Positions 1 to 7,653 of a stretch of DNA of 18,464 nt are shown in pieces. Below the pieces are notes generated by a model. The model was not told where the DNA came from and ran no database searches. It was given only the letters and a program-made list of their open reading frames with translations. The DNA is from an uncultured Paracoccaceae bacterium. Its GTDB lineage: Bacteria; Pseudomonadota; Alphaproteobacteria; Rhodobacterales; Rhodobacteraceae. The stretch is from positions 1 to 18,464 of the forward strand of contig CALFSV010000234.1 of NCBI GenBank assembly GCA_937916485.1, written 5' to 3'. Both the position numbers and the translations under genes were made by a program. Position 1 is the stretch's first letter, and each line of letters begins with the position of its first letter.

Positions 1-1
1 C

Positions 2-1486
2 CTCGTCTGGCCATTTGACCCCTTCTTTGAAAAGCATGGCAATGATGACGCCCGCAATGCTTTTATGGGCAAGGCGCGCGACTGGGCGCGCTTTTCCGTT
101 GCCAGGTTGGCAGCGCGTGTGCCGACACCTGCGGGCTATCGCGGCCCGGGCTCTTTGGCGGGCTTTGCCAACAACCCCAGCCATGATCCGGTGCTCTATC
201 GGTACGACACGCTGCGACCCTGGTTCCCCGCTTTGAGCCTGCTTGAAACAACCTGGACAGAACAAAAGCCATTGCAGGCAATCACCGGCGAAATCCGCGA
301 TGTTCTGATGTGCTACCGCCCGAGGAGTGGCGAAGAGCATGAGGTTCGGTTGACCCAAGTGGCAAGTGCGGGGCTGCTGGCAGCGCGAAGCGCACGCGAT
401 GTCCTGATCGCATTTGAAGGCGGGACAGGTGACAAAGGTGAACCTGACCAGCCGGAATCGCAAAGTATGCTGGGGTTCGTCCTCAAACGGCATATTGCCG
501 GTACCTCTGACTACGATATCCACATTGTTTTCCGGGGCAGCCGCTCGGGTTCGGCTGTGCGGGCCGCCTTACGGGCGCTGAGCACCGAGAACGCCGAGGG
601 AAACCCCGACTGGATCACGGACTTTGGATATCGCCTGATCGGACCCGAGGTGTTTGGCGATATCTCGACGGTGGGCAAGGTCCACCGGGGGATCGCTCAT
701 TCATTGCGCAGCGCGATGCCAAAGATCCGCGCGAGCCTCATCCATTTGGCCCAAGGGACAGGGGGCCGTGCGCCCCGCCGTATCTATGTGACGGGGCATA
801 GTATGGGGGCCGGTCTGGCGCAGCATTTCCTGAGTGCAGTAATGCTGGGGGACCAGTTTGGTCCATCGGGTCATGGTCCGGCGATGCCTGCAGAACTGCG
901 GCGTTGGCCGTGGGACAATGTCAAACTTGTCACCTATTCTGCCCCTGTCTGCGGTGATGTGGTTTGGGCAAGAACCTTGACCGAGGACATCCTGCAGTCC
1001 GAATTCTTTGACCACCCGACCCCCGGCATTACCTTGACCGATCCTAAGGCTTTGACAGTTGGGAACTCCGAGATTGCGTTGCGCCTTGCCGATCCCGACA
1101 GGCCTGCCGGATACCGTATCTTGCATCCGAAAGATCCAGTCACGACGCTGCGTGTGTTTGCCGGCAAACATGTGGGCAAGACAGTTTATGTTGCAAGCGC
1201 CAGCCCGTTGGGCTTTGCCGATACGGAAGGACACGAACCGATTGATGTGCGCAAACGCATGATCGACACCTTGGCTGACCCCCGCTTGCCTGAAACGAGT
1301 TGGGTCTATCGCGACCTGGCAGAGCTCAGCCCAGATAGCCCGGAGGAGTTCACAGGTTCCCTTCCGGAGTTTGCCACCATCGCCCGCGCGATTGAGCGTT
1401 ATTACCGCACGAGCGGATACCCCGTGGATGTTGCTAGGCTGGGACATGACTTTGCGGTCTTTGAGGGGCTGTTGGAAAGCAGTTAG
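2..1486 (+). CDS. Class 3 lipase-like alpha/beta hydrolase, 5' end outside window
   Basis: Predicted serine hydrolase of the lipase class 3 (fungal lipase-like) fold; the substrate is unknown. Counting from the ATG at 65, the nucleophile elbow GHSMG puts Ser at residue 246. A KDPV segment (Asp357) is followed by KHVG (His369) and GHEP (His390). The order Ser, Asp, His fits the family, and Asp357 with one of these His residues would complete the triad. The frame is open from base 2 with no stop, adding 21 residues before Met65, and there is no clear Shine-Dalgarno sequence before 65. The true start is therefore probably left of the window and the protein exceeds 490 residues, long for a simple lipase. 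I see no obvious signal peptide in the visible part. It ends 23 bp before the convergent GT4 gene, so it probably belongs to a unit to the left. The fold call is fairly sure; lipase activity is inferred. Confidence 0.75.
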   Translation, partial: LVWPFDPFFEKHGNDDARNAFMGKARDWARFSVARLAARVPTPAGYRGPGSLAGFANNPSHDPVLYRYDTLRPWFPALSLLETTWTEQKPLQAITGEIRDVLMCYRPRSGEEHEVRLTQVASAGLLAARSARDVLIAFEGGTGDKGEPDQPESQSMLGFVLKRHIAGTSDYDIHIVFRGSRSGSAVRAALRALSTENAEGNPDWITDFGYRLIGPEVFGDISTVGKVHRGIAHSLRSAMPKIRASLIHLAQGTGGRAPRRIYVTGHSMGAGLAQHFLSAVMLGDQFGPSGHGPAMPAELRRWPWDNVKLVTYSAPVCGDVVWARTLTEDILQSEFFDHPTPGITLTDPKALTVGNSEIALRLADPDRPAGYRILHPKDPVTTLRVFAGKHVGKTVYVASASPLGFADTEGHEPIDVRKRMIDTLADPRLPETSWVYRDLAELSPDSPEEFTGSLPEFATIARAIERYYRTSGYPVDVARLGHDFAVFEGLLESS

Positions 1487-1509
1487 GGGCCGGCACAGGC
1501 AGTCCCTGC

Positions 1510-2766
1510 TCATATTGCGTCATGGGACCCGCCCGTCAGGGACGCCAGCCCCTGCATCAGGGTTTCGGCCCCGCGCGCTGAACTGAAACCCGCAACGACG
1601 CGGTCGCGCCCTGCTGAACCGAGCCTTTGGCTCAGGTCGCTGTCCTCGGCCACTGATCGGATGGCGGCAGCGAGGCTGGACGGATCCCGCGGCGGCACAA
1701 GGATGCCGTCCTGTCCGCTTGTTATCAGCTCTGCCACGCCGCCTACGTCGGTTCCGATGACGGGTACACCGCAACTCATCGCTTCCATATAGGCCACACC
1801 AAGTGCTTCCATCCAGCTGGCAAGGACAAAGATGTGGGCGGATAAAAGTTTCTGACGGACAGTTTCTGCGTCGATTGCACCAAGGAGGGTTACGTGATCC
1901 TGAAGATCAAGGCGTTTGATCTCGTGCTCGATAACCCGTCGGTATCCGGCGCCCCCCTCATCGTCCTCTCCGGCCAGTTCTAGTGCGACGGGCTGACCGG
2001 TCTCCAGAAGCTGCTTGACCGCCTGAAGCAAGTCGACGTGCCCCTTGATGATATTCAACCGGGCGCAGCAGAACAGGCGGAGGGTCTCGCCGGGCGCATG
2101 GGGCACGTAGGGGCGATCGCGCGTAAGTGCATCGATGTCGACGCCCATGGGCTGCAAGAGCAGCGTGTCGGGCAACACCTCGGGCATTGCGGATCGAAGG
2201 TCCGCGATCAGCTTTCGGGTGACGGCTGTGGCAAAGCTTGCCCTTTGCCATTTGAACCGTTGCCCCGGTCTGTAGGCGTCAAGCTCACCGTGAAGGGTCA
2301 GGGAATATGTTGGTCCTCCCATCGCGCGGGCGAGCGCTGCGATCAGTGCCGCCCGACCGCAGGAATGAACGTGGACATGATCAATGGCGTCGGCCCGGCA
2401 ATGGTCGCAAAGGGCGCGCGCGGCAGGGATCGTTACGGCCAGGTCACGAAAGAAGCTGGCTGGTTCTGATCCAATGGCTTTGAGGATCTGTCCATAGGGC
2501 ATCCGGGGCAGGGCGCGTAAACCGGCGATGGGACCGGCCTCACCCAAATAGGTTGTCCGCTCCATCGCCTCGGTCGACCAGGAATGCGAGATTAAGCCTG
2601 GCGGCGGTTTTCGGGTGCTGAACAAGCGGACCCTGGCCCCAAGCCTTTCCAGCGCGGCCAGTTCGCGCCAAAAGAAGATATGGGTCTGGCCCGGAAACTG
2701 CGGCACCAGGTATCCAATTTTCTGACCTTTGGATGATGCTTTCGCCACCACGCTGCGAAACCTCAT
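1510..2766 (-). CDS. GT4-family glycosyltransferase
   Basis: Retaining, GT-B fold glycosyltransferase (Glycos_transf_1 type) that would move a sugar from a nucleotide donor to a lipid or glycan acceptor at the cytoplasmic membrane face. The N-terminal Rossmann half begins with KIGYLVPQFPGQTH. The C-terminal half has CARLNIIKGH, the EALGVAYME segment (the EX7E donor-site motif) and the usual GVPVIGTDVGG and GILVPP loops. I start at the ATG at 2766, giving 418 residues. An in-frame TTG at 2820 would add 18 residues, but no Shine-Dalgarno sequence precedes it; the ATG itself has only a weak one. There is no membrane segment. It lies 78 bp downstream of the interrupted GT39-like gene on the same strand, so the two were probably co-transcribed, which suggests a shared envelope glycan product. 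Donor and acceptor cannot be read from the sequence. Confidence 0.85.
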   Translation of the reverse strand: MRFRSVVAKASSKGQKIGYLVPQFPGQTHIFFWRELAALERLGARVRLFSTRKPPPGLISHSWSTEAMERTTYLGEAGPIAGLRALPRMPYGQILKAIGSEPASFFRDLAVTIPAARALCDHCRADAIDHVHVHSCGRAALIAALARAMGGPTYSLTLHGELDAYRPGQRFKWQRASFATAVTRKLIADLRSAMPEVLPDTLLLQPMGVDIDALTRDRPYVPHAPGETLRLFCCARLNIIKGHVDLLQAVKQLLETGQPVALELAGEDDEGGAGYRRVIEHEIKRLDLQDHVTLLGAIDAETVRQKLLSAHIFVLASWMEALGVAYMEAMSCGVPVIGTDVGGVAELITSGQDGILVPPRDPSSLAAAIRSVAEDSDLSQRLGSAGRDRVVAGFSSARGAETLMQGLASLTGGSHDAI

Positions 2767-2844
2767 GCGCTGTTTATCCAACAAGATTTGCAGCCTATGT
2801 CCCGAAGCCGGTGTCGTCAAAGTCGAAACCGGAGGCCACGGCAG

Positions 2845-3648
2845 TCAGTCGTTCCGGGCCTGCGCGCTTTCGGTCAGTTCTATGCAGTCAAACAGGCTGA
2901 CCTCCCCTTCAAGAAACAGGGGTTTTCGGGGCGGTATGGTGTCCACAAGGGCGCATCTGTCCGCCAACTCTTGGTAGAAGCTACGACAAAGGGCTGAGGG
3001 CGTCACCCGCGAGAGGTAGTCAAAATCCTCGACCAAAAATAAGGTAAAGTCCTGATCAAGCCAGTAGTCCAACTGCCATTCCTGCGGTTGAAGCGGCCAG
3101 GCAAAGGGACGGATGAGGCCCTCCATGTCGTCTTCGGCAACATCTTCGAGGCCGAACATCCCACTGGGCATCTGCATGTGGAACAGAGCGTCCCCGCTCC
3201 CTTTACCGGTCGTGCGTTCGGGCGCAACATCGGGAAGGATGACGTCGTAACGCTCGGCCAGCCGCTCATTTCGTGTCCTGACCATGGCAATAGCCTCGGC
3301 CGCCTGAGGGACCTGAAAGCGGTCATACGAGATGATGCGGCGGTCCCGGTAGGACTTCATCAAAATCGCCTCGACCTCGGTCGCGGTCGGAACCGCTGTG
3401 GCCTGGGTGGCGACGGATACGACGCCCCACGCGGACAGGACAACGGTTGCACCAAAGGCGAGAGACCCGATCCACGCAAGGCGCCCTCGCATCAGATCCA
3501 TGATCATAGCAGTCGCCAGCAATAGCAGGCAGGCAAGTTGCGGCAACCACAGGTGAACCGGTTGGCGGGTTCCGACAATCATCAACTCGATCAAGATTGA
3601 CAGGACAATCGCCCCCCAAATGCCGGCAAGCAACCCGCGTTGAGGCAA
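2845..3648 (-). CDS. C-terminal part of interrupted GT39/ArnT-like glycosyltransferase
   Basis: This stretch carries the last membrane helices and the C-terminal soluble domain expected of a GT-C fold lipid-linked sugar transferase. Hydrophobic segments lie at about residues 8-25, 33-50 and 58-78, followed by a soluble domain of about 185 residues. It is in the same reading frame as the gene just upstream, separated only by the TAA at 3670-3672 and seven sense codons. Its only upstream start is a TTG at 3648 without a usable Shine-Dalgarno spacing (AGG directly abuts it), so independent translation is doubtful. Read through the stop, the two parts total 578 residues, close to the roughly 550 residues of ArnT-type enzymes. 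The simplest reading is one gene broken by a nonsense mutation. Stop-codon readthrough, a sequencing error or two genuine polypeptides are alternatives. Confidence 0.6.
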   Translation of the reverse strand: MPQRGLLAGIWGAIVLSILIELMIVGTRQPVHLWLPQLACLLLLATAMIMDLMRGRLAWIGSLAFGATVVLSAWGVVSVATQATAVPTATEVEAILMKSYRDRRIISYDRFQVPQAAEAIAMVRTRNERLAERYDVILPDVAPERTTGKGSGDALFHMQMPSGMFGLEDVAEDDMEGLIRPFAWPLQPQEWQLDYWLDQDFTLFLVEDFDYLSRVTPSALCRSFYQELADRCALVDTIPPRKPLFLEGEVSLFDCIELTESAQARND

Positions 3649-3669
3649 CCTGCAAAGCCCGCTTTGAAG

Positions 3670-4581
3670 TTAGATCGGAAAGGTCAGGGCAAGAAGGGCG
3701 CCCGTGATGGTGATCCCGCTGACCTGGCCTGCTGCCAGGGTGCCAAAAAGACGGACCGCCTCAAGAAAACTGCCGTCGGAATGAGACATCAGGCTCTGAA
3801 TCCGCTGGTAGGCCAGAAACTCCTGAAAATCCAAAACAGTTCCGATGTTCAGGATGGGCCAAAGGAGGCCCACCGTCAGCATGGCCCGCAAAAAAGATTT
3901 GCCGGCCTCGGCCCCTGACCGCGAACGCCACAAGGCAATGATATGAACGATGACAAGCGGCAAGAGCAGGAACACGAACGAATGCTTGAAGCTGATGGCA
4001 ATCGTTGCAGCAACGGCAAGCACGACATCCTCGCGACCACCTGCCTGCGGCTGATGTCGCCGGATCAGGGCGAGGAGGGTCAGGACGGCAAAGCTGGCAA
4101 GGGCCACGTCCGACTTGGCGATATGCGACTGATAGACCCCCAAAGGATACATCAGGCCCAACAGTCCAGCGCCCACCGCATACCATCCGTCGATCCGCAG
4201 CGCCCGCGCGACAAGGTAGAACGCCGGGGCTGTCAGTGCGGCAAGCCCGGCAACCACCACGCGGGCGGTGACGTAGAAGGGCAGAGGATCGGAAAAGTAT
4301 TGCGCCCGGAACGCCGCCGTATCGGGCCAGACATCAAGGACACGCCCGCCTGCGTAAAGAACGGCAAAGGCAGCGGCGTTGATGTAATTAAGAAAGGGCG
4401 GATAGAAATGCTGGCCGGGGATCAACTGGCCAGTCATGGCCCGGGCCGCATCGTTGATACGTTCGTCGCCGAAAAAGTAGCCAACATCGACGCCGACAAG
4501 ACGAACGCCCCAAGCCAGCACAAAAAGGATCAGCACCATCGGAATTGTCCGATTGGCCCATTCTTGGCGACGAGTTGTCAT
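3670..4581 (-). CDS. N-terminal part of interrupted GT39/ArnT-like glycosyltransferase
   Basis: Polytopic inner-membrane protein resembling the N-terminal catalytic half of GT39/GT83 (PMT/ArnT) enzymes, which take a sugar from a polyprenyl-phosphate donor on the periplasmic side. After a first helix (about residues 13-31), the first external loop holds the adjacent acidic pair Asp39-Glu40 in FFGDERIND, matching the catalytic DE motif of this fold. About seven more hydrophobic segments follow, with HIAKSDVALASF and SFKHSFVF loops typical of the family. The ATG at 4581 is preceded by AGGAG at good spacing. The protein ends after ALLALTFPI at a TAA, in a short loop between two helices. The same frame then continues into the remaining part of the family, so the product is likely truncated and inactive unless the stop is read through. 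It is divergent from the HAD-UbiA operon, whose product could supply its donor. Confidence 0.7.
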   Translation of the reverse strand: MTTRRQEWANRTIPMVLILFVLAWGVRLVGVDVGYFFGDERINDAARAMTGQLIPGQHFYPPFLNYINAAAFAVLYAGGRVLDVWPDTAAFRAQYFSDPLPFYVTARVVVAGLAALTAPAFYLVARALRIDGWYAVGAGLLGLMYPLGVYQSHIAKSDVALASFAVLTLLALIRRHQPQAGGREDVVLAVAATIAISFKHSFVFLLLPLVIVHIIALWRSRSGAEAGKSFLRAMLTVGLLWPILNIGTVLDFQEFLAYQRIQSLMSHSDGSFLEAVRLFGTLAAGQVSGITITGALLALTFPI

Positions 4582-4908
4582 ACGCTCTCCTGCCAGCGGT
4601 TGTCTTTGTCTGCGGTGCCGGTCGGGCCTGCCCGATGTCGTGGGGTCCTTATTGTATGGTGCAGGGCTTGGCCCAAAGCCTAACCGATTACGTCATCATC
4701 CTAGGCGGTCAAACGTCCCCAAATGCGAATAAACCGGGTCAATATCGGGGCAATGTGACTGCCCAGCGGACAATTTTCGGCCTGACACAAGAATGACATA
4801 CGGTTGCCCTGCCAAACTCATGTGTTGACGGTAGAAGGGCTTCATCAGTGGCAAAGCATTGTGGACGGGTCCGGGTCCGGACCCGCAGGGGCAGGAAGAC
4901 AACCGCAT
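4582..4908. other. Divergent intergenic region between glycosyltransferase and HAD-UbiA genes
   Basis: No convincing gene lies in these 327 bases; the short open frames across it lack family signatures. It must hold promoters for both directions. On the minus strand a TACAAT hexamer (4656-4651) would be a good -10 element about 70 nt before the glycosyltransferase start, but the matching -35 region is weak. On the plus strand I find no convincing pair; TTGACG at 4825-4830 has no -10 partner at normal spacing. A 14-bp perfect palindrome at 4872-4885 lies 23 bp before the HAD-UbiA start. Confidence 0.5.
4872..4885. promoter_or_regulatory. 14-bp perfect palindrome upstream of HAD-UbiA gene
   Basis: The sequence CGGGTCCGGACCCG is its own reverse complement. 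It lies 23 bp before the chosen ATG and just before the Shine-Dalgarno region (AGGAAG at 4893-4898). It could be an operator half-site pair or fold into a small RNA stem near the ribosome-binding site. GC-rich palindromes of this size also arise by chance in such DNA, so function is a guess. Confidence 0.25.
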
Positions 4909-6354
4909 ATGGAAGAGTCCATACCGCTCTACATTGATCTGGATGGGACGCTGATCCGGTCCGATCTGGCGCAGGAAATGTTGGTGCAGGCCGCCGCGCG
5001 GCCCGAGCATTTTGGCGCCCTGACCCGCCTTTTGGCCCAGAGAGAGTGGTCACGGGTCAAGCGCTATCTGGCCGAGCATGTCGACTTTGTGCCAGAAAGC
5101 TTGCCCTACGTTGCGGCGGTCATTGACCACGCCAAGGCCGCCCGTGCCCTCGGTCGAAGGGTCGTTCTGGCGACTGCAGCCGACCGGATCGCTGCCGATC
5201 GGATCGCAGAGCATCTGGGCATCTTTGACGCTGTCATTGCGTCGGAACCCGGCCGCAACATGAAAAGTAGGGCCAAGCTGGATGCCATCCGGCAGGACGC
5301 CGGCAGCGATGACTTTGAGTATATTGGCAATTCTAACGACGATATACCGATCTGGGACGCAGCTGCCGCCAGGGGCTATGTCAATCCGCCGATTGGCGTT
5401 GCGCCTGACGCCACCCACCTGTCCGACGGCGGAGTGTTGGTTCAGGATCAGGTTCCGACCGGTCGCGTCCTGCTCAAAGCGATGCGCCCGCACCAATGGT
5501 CCAAGAACGCGCTGCTGTTCGTGCCGATGATTCTGTCCGCAAGCTATGCCGAGCCTGCAAATCTGATCATGGTGATCATCGGGTTCCTGATGTTTTCGTT
5601 TTGCGCCTCGGCGATCTACATCCTCAACGACCTGGTCGACATAGAGGCTGACCGTGCCCATCGGACCAAACGGAACCGGCCGTTCGCAGCCGGGACCTTG
5701 TTGCCTATCACCGGCGTCAAGGCGGCGGCTTTCCTCCTGGGCGTTGGTCTTGTCGGCGGCTTTGGCCTGATCGGGTCCGCCTTTGGTCTGGTCCTGTTGG
5801 GCTATGTCGGGCTGACGATGGCCTATTCGCTGTACCTCAAACAGTTTTCGACTGTCGATGTCGTCACTCTGGCCCTGCTGTATTCCGTTCGCCTGTTGGC
5901 TGGAGCCGTCGCAATTTCGGTGCCGTTGTCGCCATGGCTTTTGAACTTTGCCTTGTTCTTCTTCCTCGGGCTGGCCTACCTCAAACGCTATATCGAGGTG
6001 GCGCGCAGCACCGGCACTGGTCGGATCGGAAAGCGCAATTACGAGACCGACGAAATCGACTTTATCGCCATGTTCGGGATCGCCAACAGCGCGCTCGCGA
6101 TCCTGACGCTGTCCCTGTTTCTCAACAGCGACGCGGTGACAGAGACCTATGCAAGCCCCTATGTCCTTTGGCTGTTGCTGCCTCTGTTCGCCCAATGGAC
6201 TTTTCGGACATGGATCTGGGCCAAGCGGGGCAAGATCGACGATGACCCGGTGGTTTTTGCCCTCAAGGACCGTCAAAGCCGGATGATCATCGGACTATGT
6301 GTTGTCCTCATCGTTGTGGCGCAACGCTTTCCCATAGGGGGGGCCTTGTTTTGA
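4909..6354 (+). CDS. HAD phosphatase-UbiA prenyltransferase fusion (DPPR synthase-like)
   Basis: Two-domain protein of 481 residues. Residues 1-185 form a HAD phosphatase: motif I DLDGT (Asp10, Asp12), the motif III lysine region near Lys119/Lys123, and motif IV GNSNDD (140-145). Residues from about 187 form a multi-helix UbiA-type membrane domain with RPHQWSKN (193-200) and the Mg-diphosphate motif NDLVDIEAD (240-248). This combination resembles proteins related to mycobacterial decaprenyl-phosphate phosphoribosyltransferase (Rv3806c), which joins phosphoribose from PRPP to a polyprenyl phosphate; the HAD part could then remove the 5-phosphate. That assignment is inference; quinone-type prenyltransfer is the alternative, though a fused phosphatase argues against it. 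I chose the ATG at 4909 because the earlier TTG at 4804 adds 35 low-complexity residues and the HAD fold starts right at IPLYIDLDGT. Its stop overlaps the start of the next gene. Confidence 0.88.
   Translation: MEESIPLYIDLDGTLIRSDLAQEMLVQAAARPEHFGALTRLLAQREWSRVKRYLAEHVDFVPESLPYVAAVIDHAKAARALGRRVVLATAADRIAADRIAEHLGIFDAVIASEPGRNMKSRAKLDAIRQDAGSDDFEYIGNSNDDIPIWDAAAARGYVNPPIGVAPDATHLSDGGVLVQDQVPTGRVLLKAMRPHQWSKNALLFVPMILSASYAEPANLIMVIIGFLMFSFCASAIYILNDLVDIEADRAHRTKRNRPFAAGTLLPITGVKAAAFLLGVGLVGGFGLIGSAFGLVLLGYVGLTMAYSLYLKQFSTVDVVTLALLYSVRLLAGAVAISVPLSPWLLNFALFFFLGLAYLKRYIEVARSTGTGRIGKRNYETDEIDFIAMFGIANSALAILTLSLFLNSDAVTETYASPYVLWLLLPLFAQWTFRTWIWAKRGKIDDDPVVFALKDRQSRMIIGLCVVLIVVAQRFPIGGALF
6336..6343 (+). 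promoter_or_regulatory. Shine-Dalgarno AGGGGGGG deciding a TTG start
   Basis: This purine run lies 7 nt before the TTG at 6351 and inside the end of the HAD-UbiA gene. It supports TTG 6351 as the start of the small membrane protein instead of the in-frame ATG-like start at 6297, which would give a Cys/Arg-rich leader not fitting a four-helix transporter. Confidence 0.6.
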
Positions 6355-6716
6355 GCCTTCTGGGTTTTGCCCTTGTCTTTATAAGCGTTACGCTGTTGGC
6401 GGCTGCGCAAACGGCCTTCAAGTCGGGGGTCAACCGGCTGGATCTTGCCCCCGATGCGGGTGTCATGCAGCAGGCGATGGCCTTTCTGACTTCGCCGTTC
6501 GTCTTGACGGGCCTTGCCCTTTACGGCGTGGGGACATTGTTGTGGCTGTCCGCACTGCGGCATGCCGATCTGTCGCTGGTCTATCCCTTTGTCAGCATCA
6601 GCTTTGTCATGGTCAGCATTTCGGGCATCGTTTTCCTCAACGAACCAGTGCAGGCCCATAGGGTGATAGGCCTTGCCCTGATCATCGCGGGCCTTCTGGT
6701 GATGTCCCGGGGCTGA
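6351..6716 (+). CDS. Four-helix ArnE/ArnF- or SMR-like membrane protein (half EamA unit)
   Basis: Small inner-membrane protein of 121 residues with four hydrophobic segments (about residues 3-22, 45-63, 71-90, 97-118). The pattern, with SALRHADLSLVYPF in the third helix and an LNEPV loop before the last, is that of ArnE/ArnF and related single EamA units, which flip undecaprenyl-phosphate sugars. The EmrE-type Glu in helix 1 is absent, which argues against a multidrug SMR pump. The TTG start at 6351 shares bases with the upstream stop (TTGA), so translation is coupled to the HAD-UbiA gene; this supports a role in moving that enzyme's lipid product. Such proteins act as homo- or heterodimers, yet only one copy sits here. 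The gene ends 4 bp from the convergent CdsA-like gene. Confidence 0.75.
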   Translation: MSLLGFALVFISVTLLAAAQTAFKSGVNRLDLAPDAGVMQQAMAFLTSPFVLTGLALYGVGTLLWLSALRHADLSLVYPFVSISFVMVSISGIVFLNEPVQAHRVIGLALIIAGLLVMSRG

Positions 6717-6720
6717 AGGC

Positions 6721-7653
6721 TCAGGGCATCCAGACAAGGTGCGCCACATGGTAAAAGACCGGCGCCGCAAAAAGCACGCTGTCCAACTGATCGAGAAACC
6801 CGCCTTGCCCGGGGATCAGATGGCTCCAGTCTTTGACACCCTTGTCCCGTTTGATCGCCGCTAGCACCAGGTTACCGAACATCCCGGTGGCCGAGGCAAG
6901 GGCCGCCATGCCTGCCGCCCCCAGAACGCCAAAGGGTGTGAGCCAGGCAAACACCGCCCCGATAACAGCGGCAGAGGCGATGCCGGCCAGCATCCCTTCC
7001 CAGGTCTTGGGCGACAGGCCCGGCGCGATCTTGCGGCGCCCGATCCGCCGTCCGAACCAGAAATCCAGAAGGTCGCCCAGCTGGACCACCATGATCAGGA
7101 AGGCAATCAGAAGGACCGATCGGTCGCCGCTGCCGGGAATATCAAGGGTCATCAGGGCAGGGACGTGGCTGGCGCAATAGACGCAGATCATCAGCCCCCA
7201 TTGCGTCTCGGCCACCCGCATCAGGAACCGGTCCGAGTTGCCCCTCAAGACCGACACGATCGGCAAAAGAAGAAAGGCGTAGACCGGGATGAAAACGGTG
7301 AAAAGCCCGGTCCATCCAAGCCAGATAAAAAGAAACTGAAGGGGCAGGCCCACGAAAAAGGCCAACGCCAGCGACAGGTGGTCGGCCCGCGCCTTGGTCG
7401 AGAAAGTAAGGAACTCTCGCAACGCGGCAAAGGCGGCAAAGGCAAAAAGAAGGGTCACCCCCGCCTGTCCCAAGATCAGGGCAAGGCCGAACAGGATGAC
7501 CATCGCCCACCAGCTGTGAACGCGGGTCCGGTAGGTTTCCACCACCGGTCCCGGTCTGCGCAGGGCCAGCACTTCACCAAGAAAGGTCAGGGCTGTCAGC
7601 AGGGCGAAAGTGCCGATGACCAGCAGCGCAATGTCACCTGTCGTACTGGTCAC
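6721..7653 (-). CDS. CdsA-family phosphatidate cytidylyltransferase-like protein
   Basis: Polytopic membrane protein of 310 residues, in the family that makes CDP-diacylglycerol from phosphatidic acid and CTP. The C-terminal half holds the CdsA core, with LSPKTWEGMLAG and the signature block KRDKGVKDWS (268-277) leading to PGQGGFLDQLDS (281-292). Relative to the PROSITE-type CDS signature as I recall it, three positions differ: Ala265 for Ser, Gln283 for His and Gln289 for Arg. Lys268-Arg269, Lys274-Asp275, Asp288 and Asp291 are kept. This suggests a paralogue (compare E. coli YnbB) instead of the housekeeping enzyme, which in alphaproteobacteria usually sits near uppS and dxr. The GTG start overlaps the upstream acyltransferase stop (GTGA) and has GAAGAGG before it; a longer upstream reading would lie inside that gene. 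Substrate may differ from standard phosphatidic acid. Confidence 0.85.
   Translation of the reverse strand: MTSTTGDIALLVIGTFALLTALTFLGEVLALRRPGPVVETYRTRVHSWWAMVILFGLALILGQAGVTLLFAFAAFAALREFLTFSTKARADHLSLALAFFVGLPLQFLFIWLGWTGLFTVFIPVYAFLLLPIVSVLRGNSDRFLMRVAETQWGLMICVYCASHVPALMTLDIPGSGDRSVLLIAFLIMVVQLGDLLDFWFGRRIGRRKIAPGLSPKTWEGMLAGIASAAVIGAVFAWLTPFGVLGAAGMAALASATGMFGNLVLAAIKRDKGVKDWSHLIPGQGGFLDQLDSVLFAAPVFYHVAHLVWMP

Noticed and set aside
5179..5208. 15-nt imperfect tandem repeat in the HAD domain (ADRIA twice)
   Set aside because: The stretch fits the normal length of the helix between HAD motifs II and III, so it is more likely coincidence than a duplication.
5050..6276. Long minus-strand open frame of 408 codons opposite the HAD-UbiA gene
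   Set aside because: Its translation is rich in Gln, Asp and His with no family pattern, while the plus-strand frame has clear HAD and UbiA motifs. It is an antisense shadow in GC-rich DNA.
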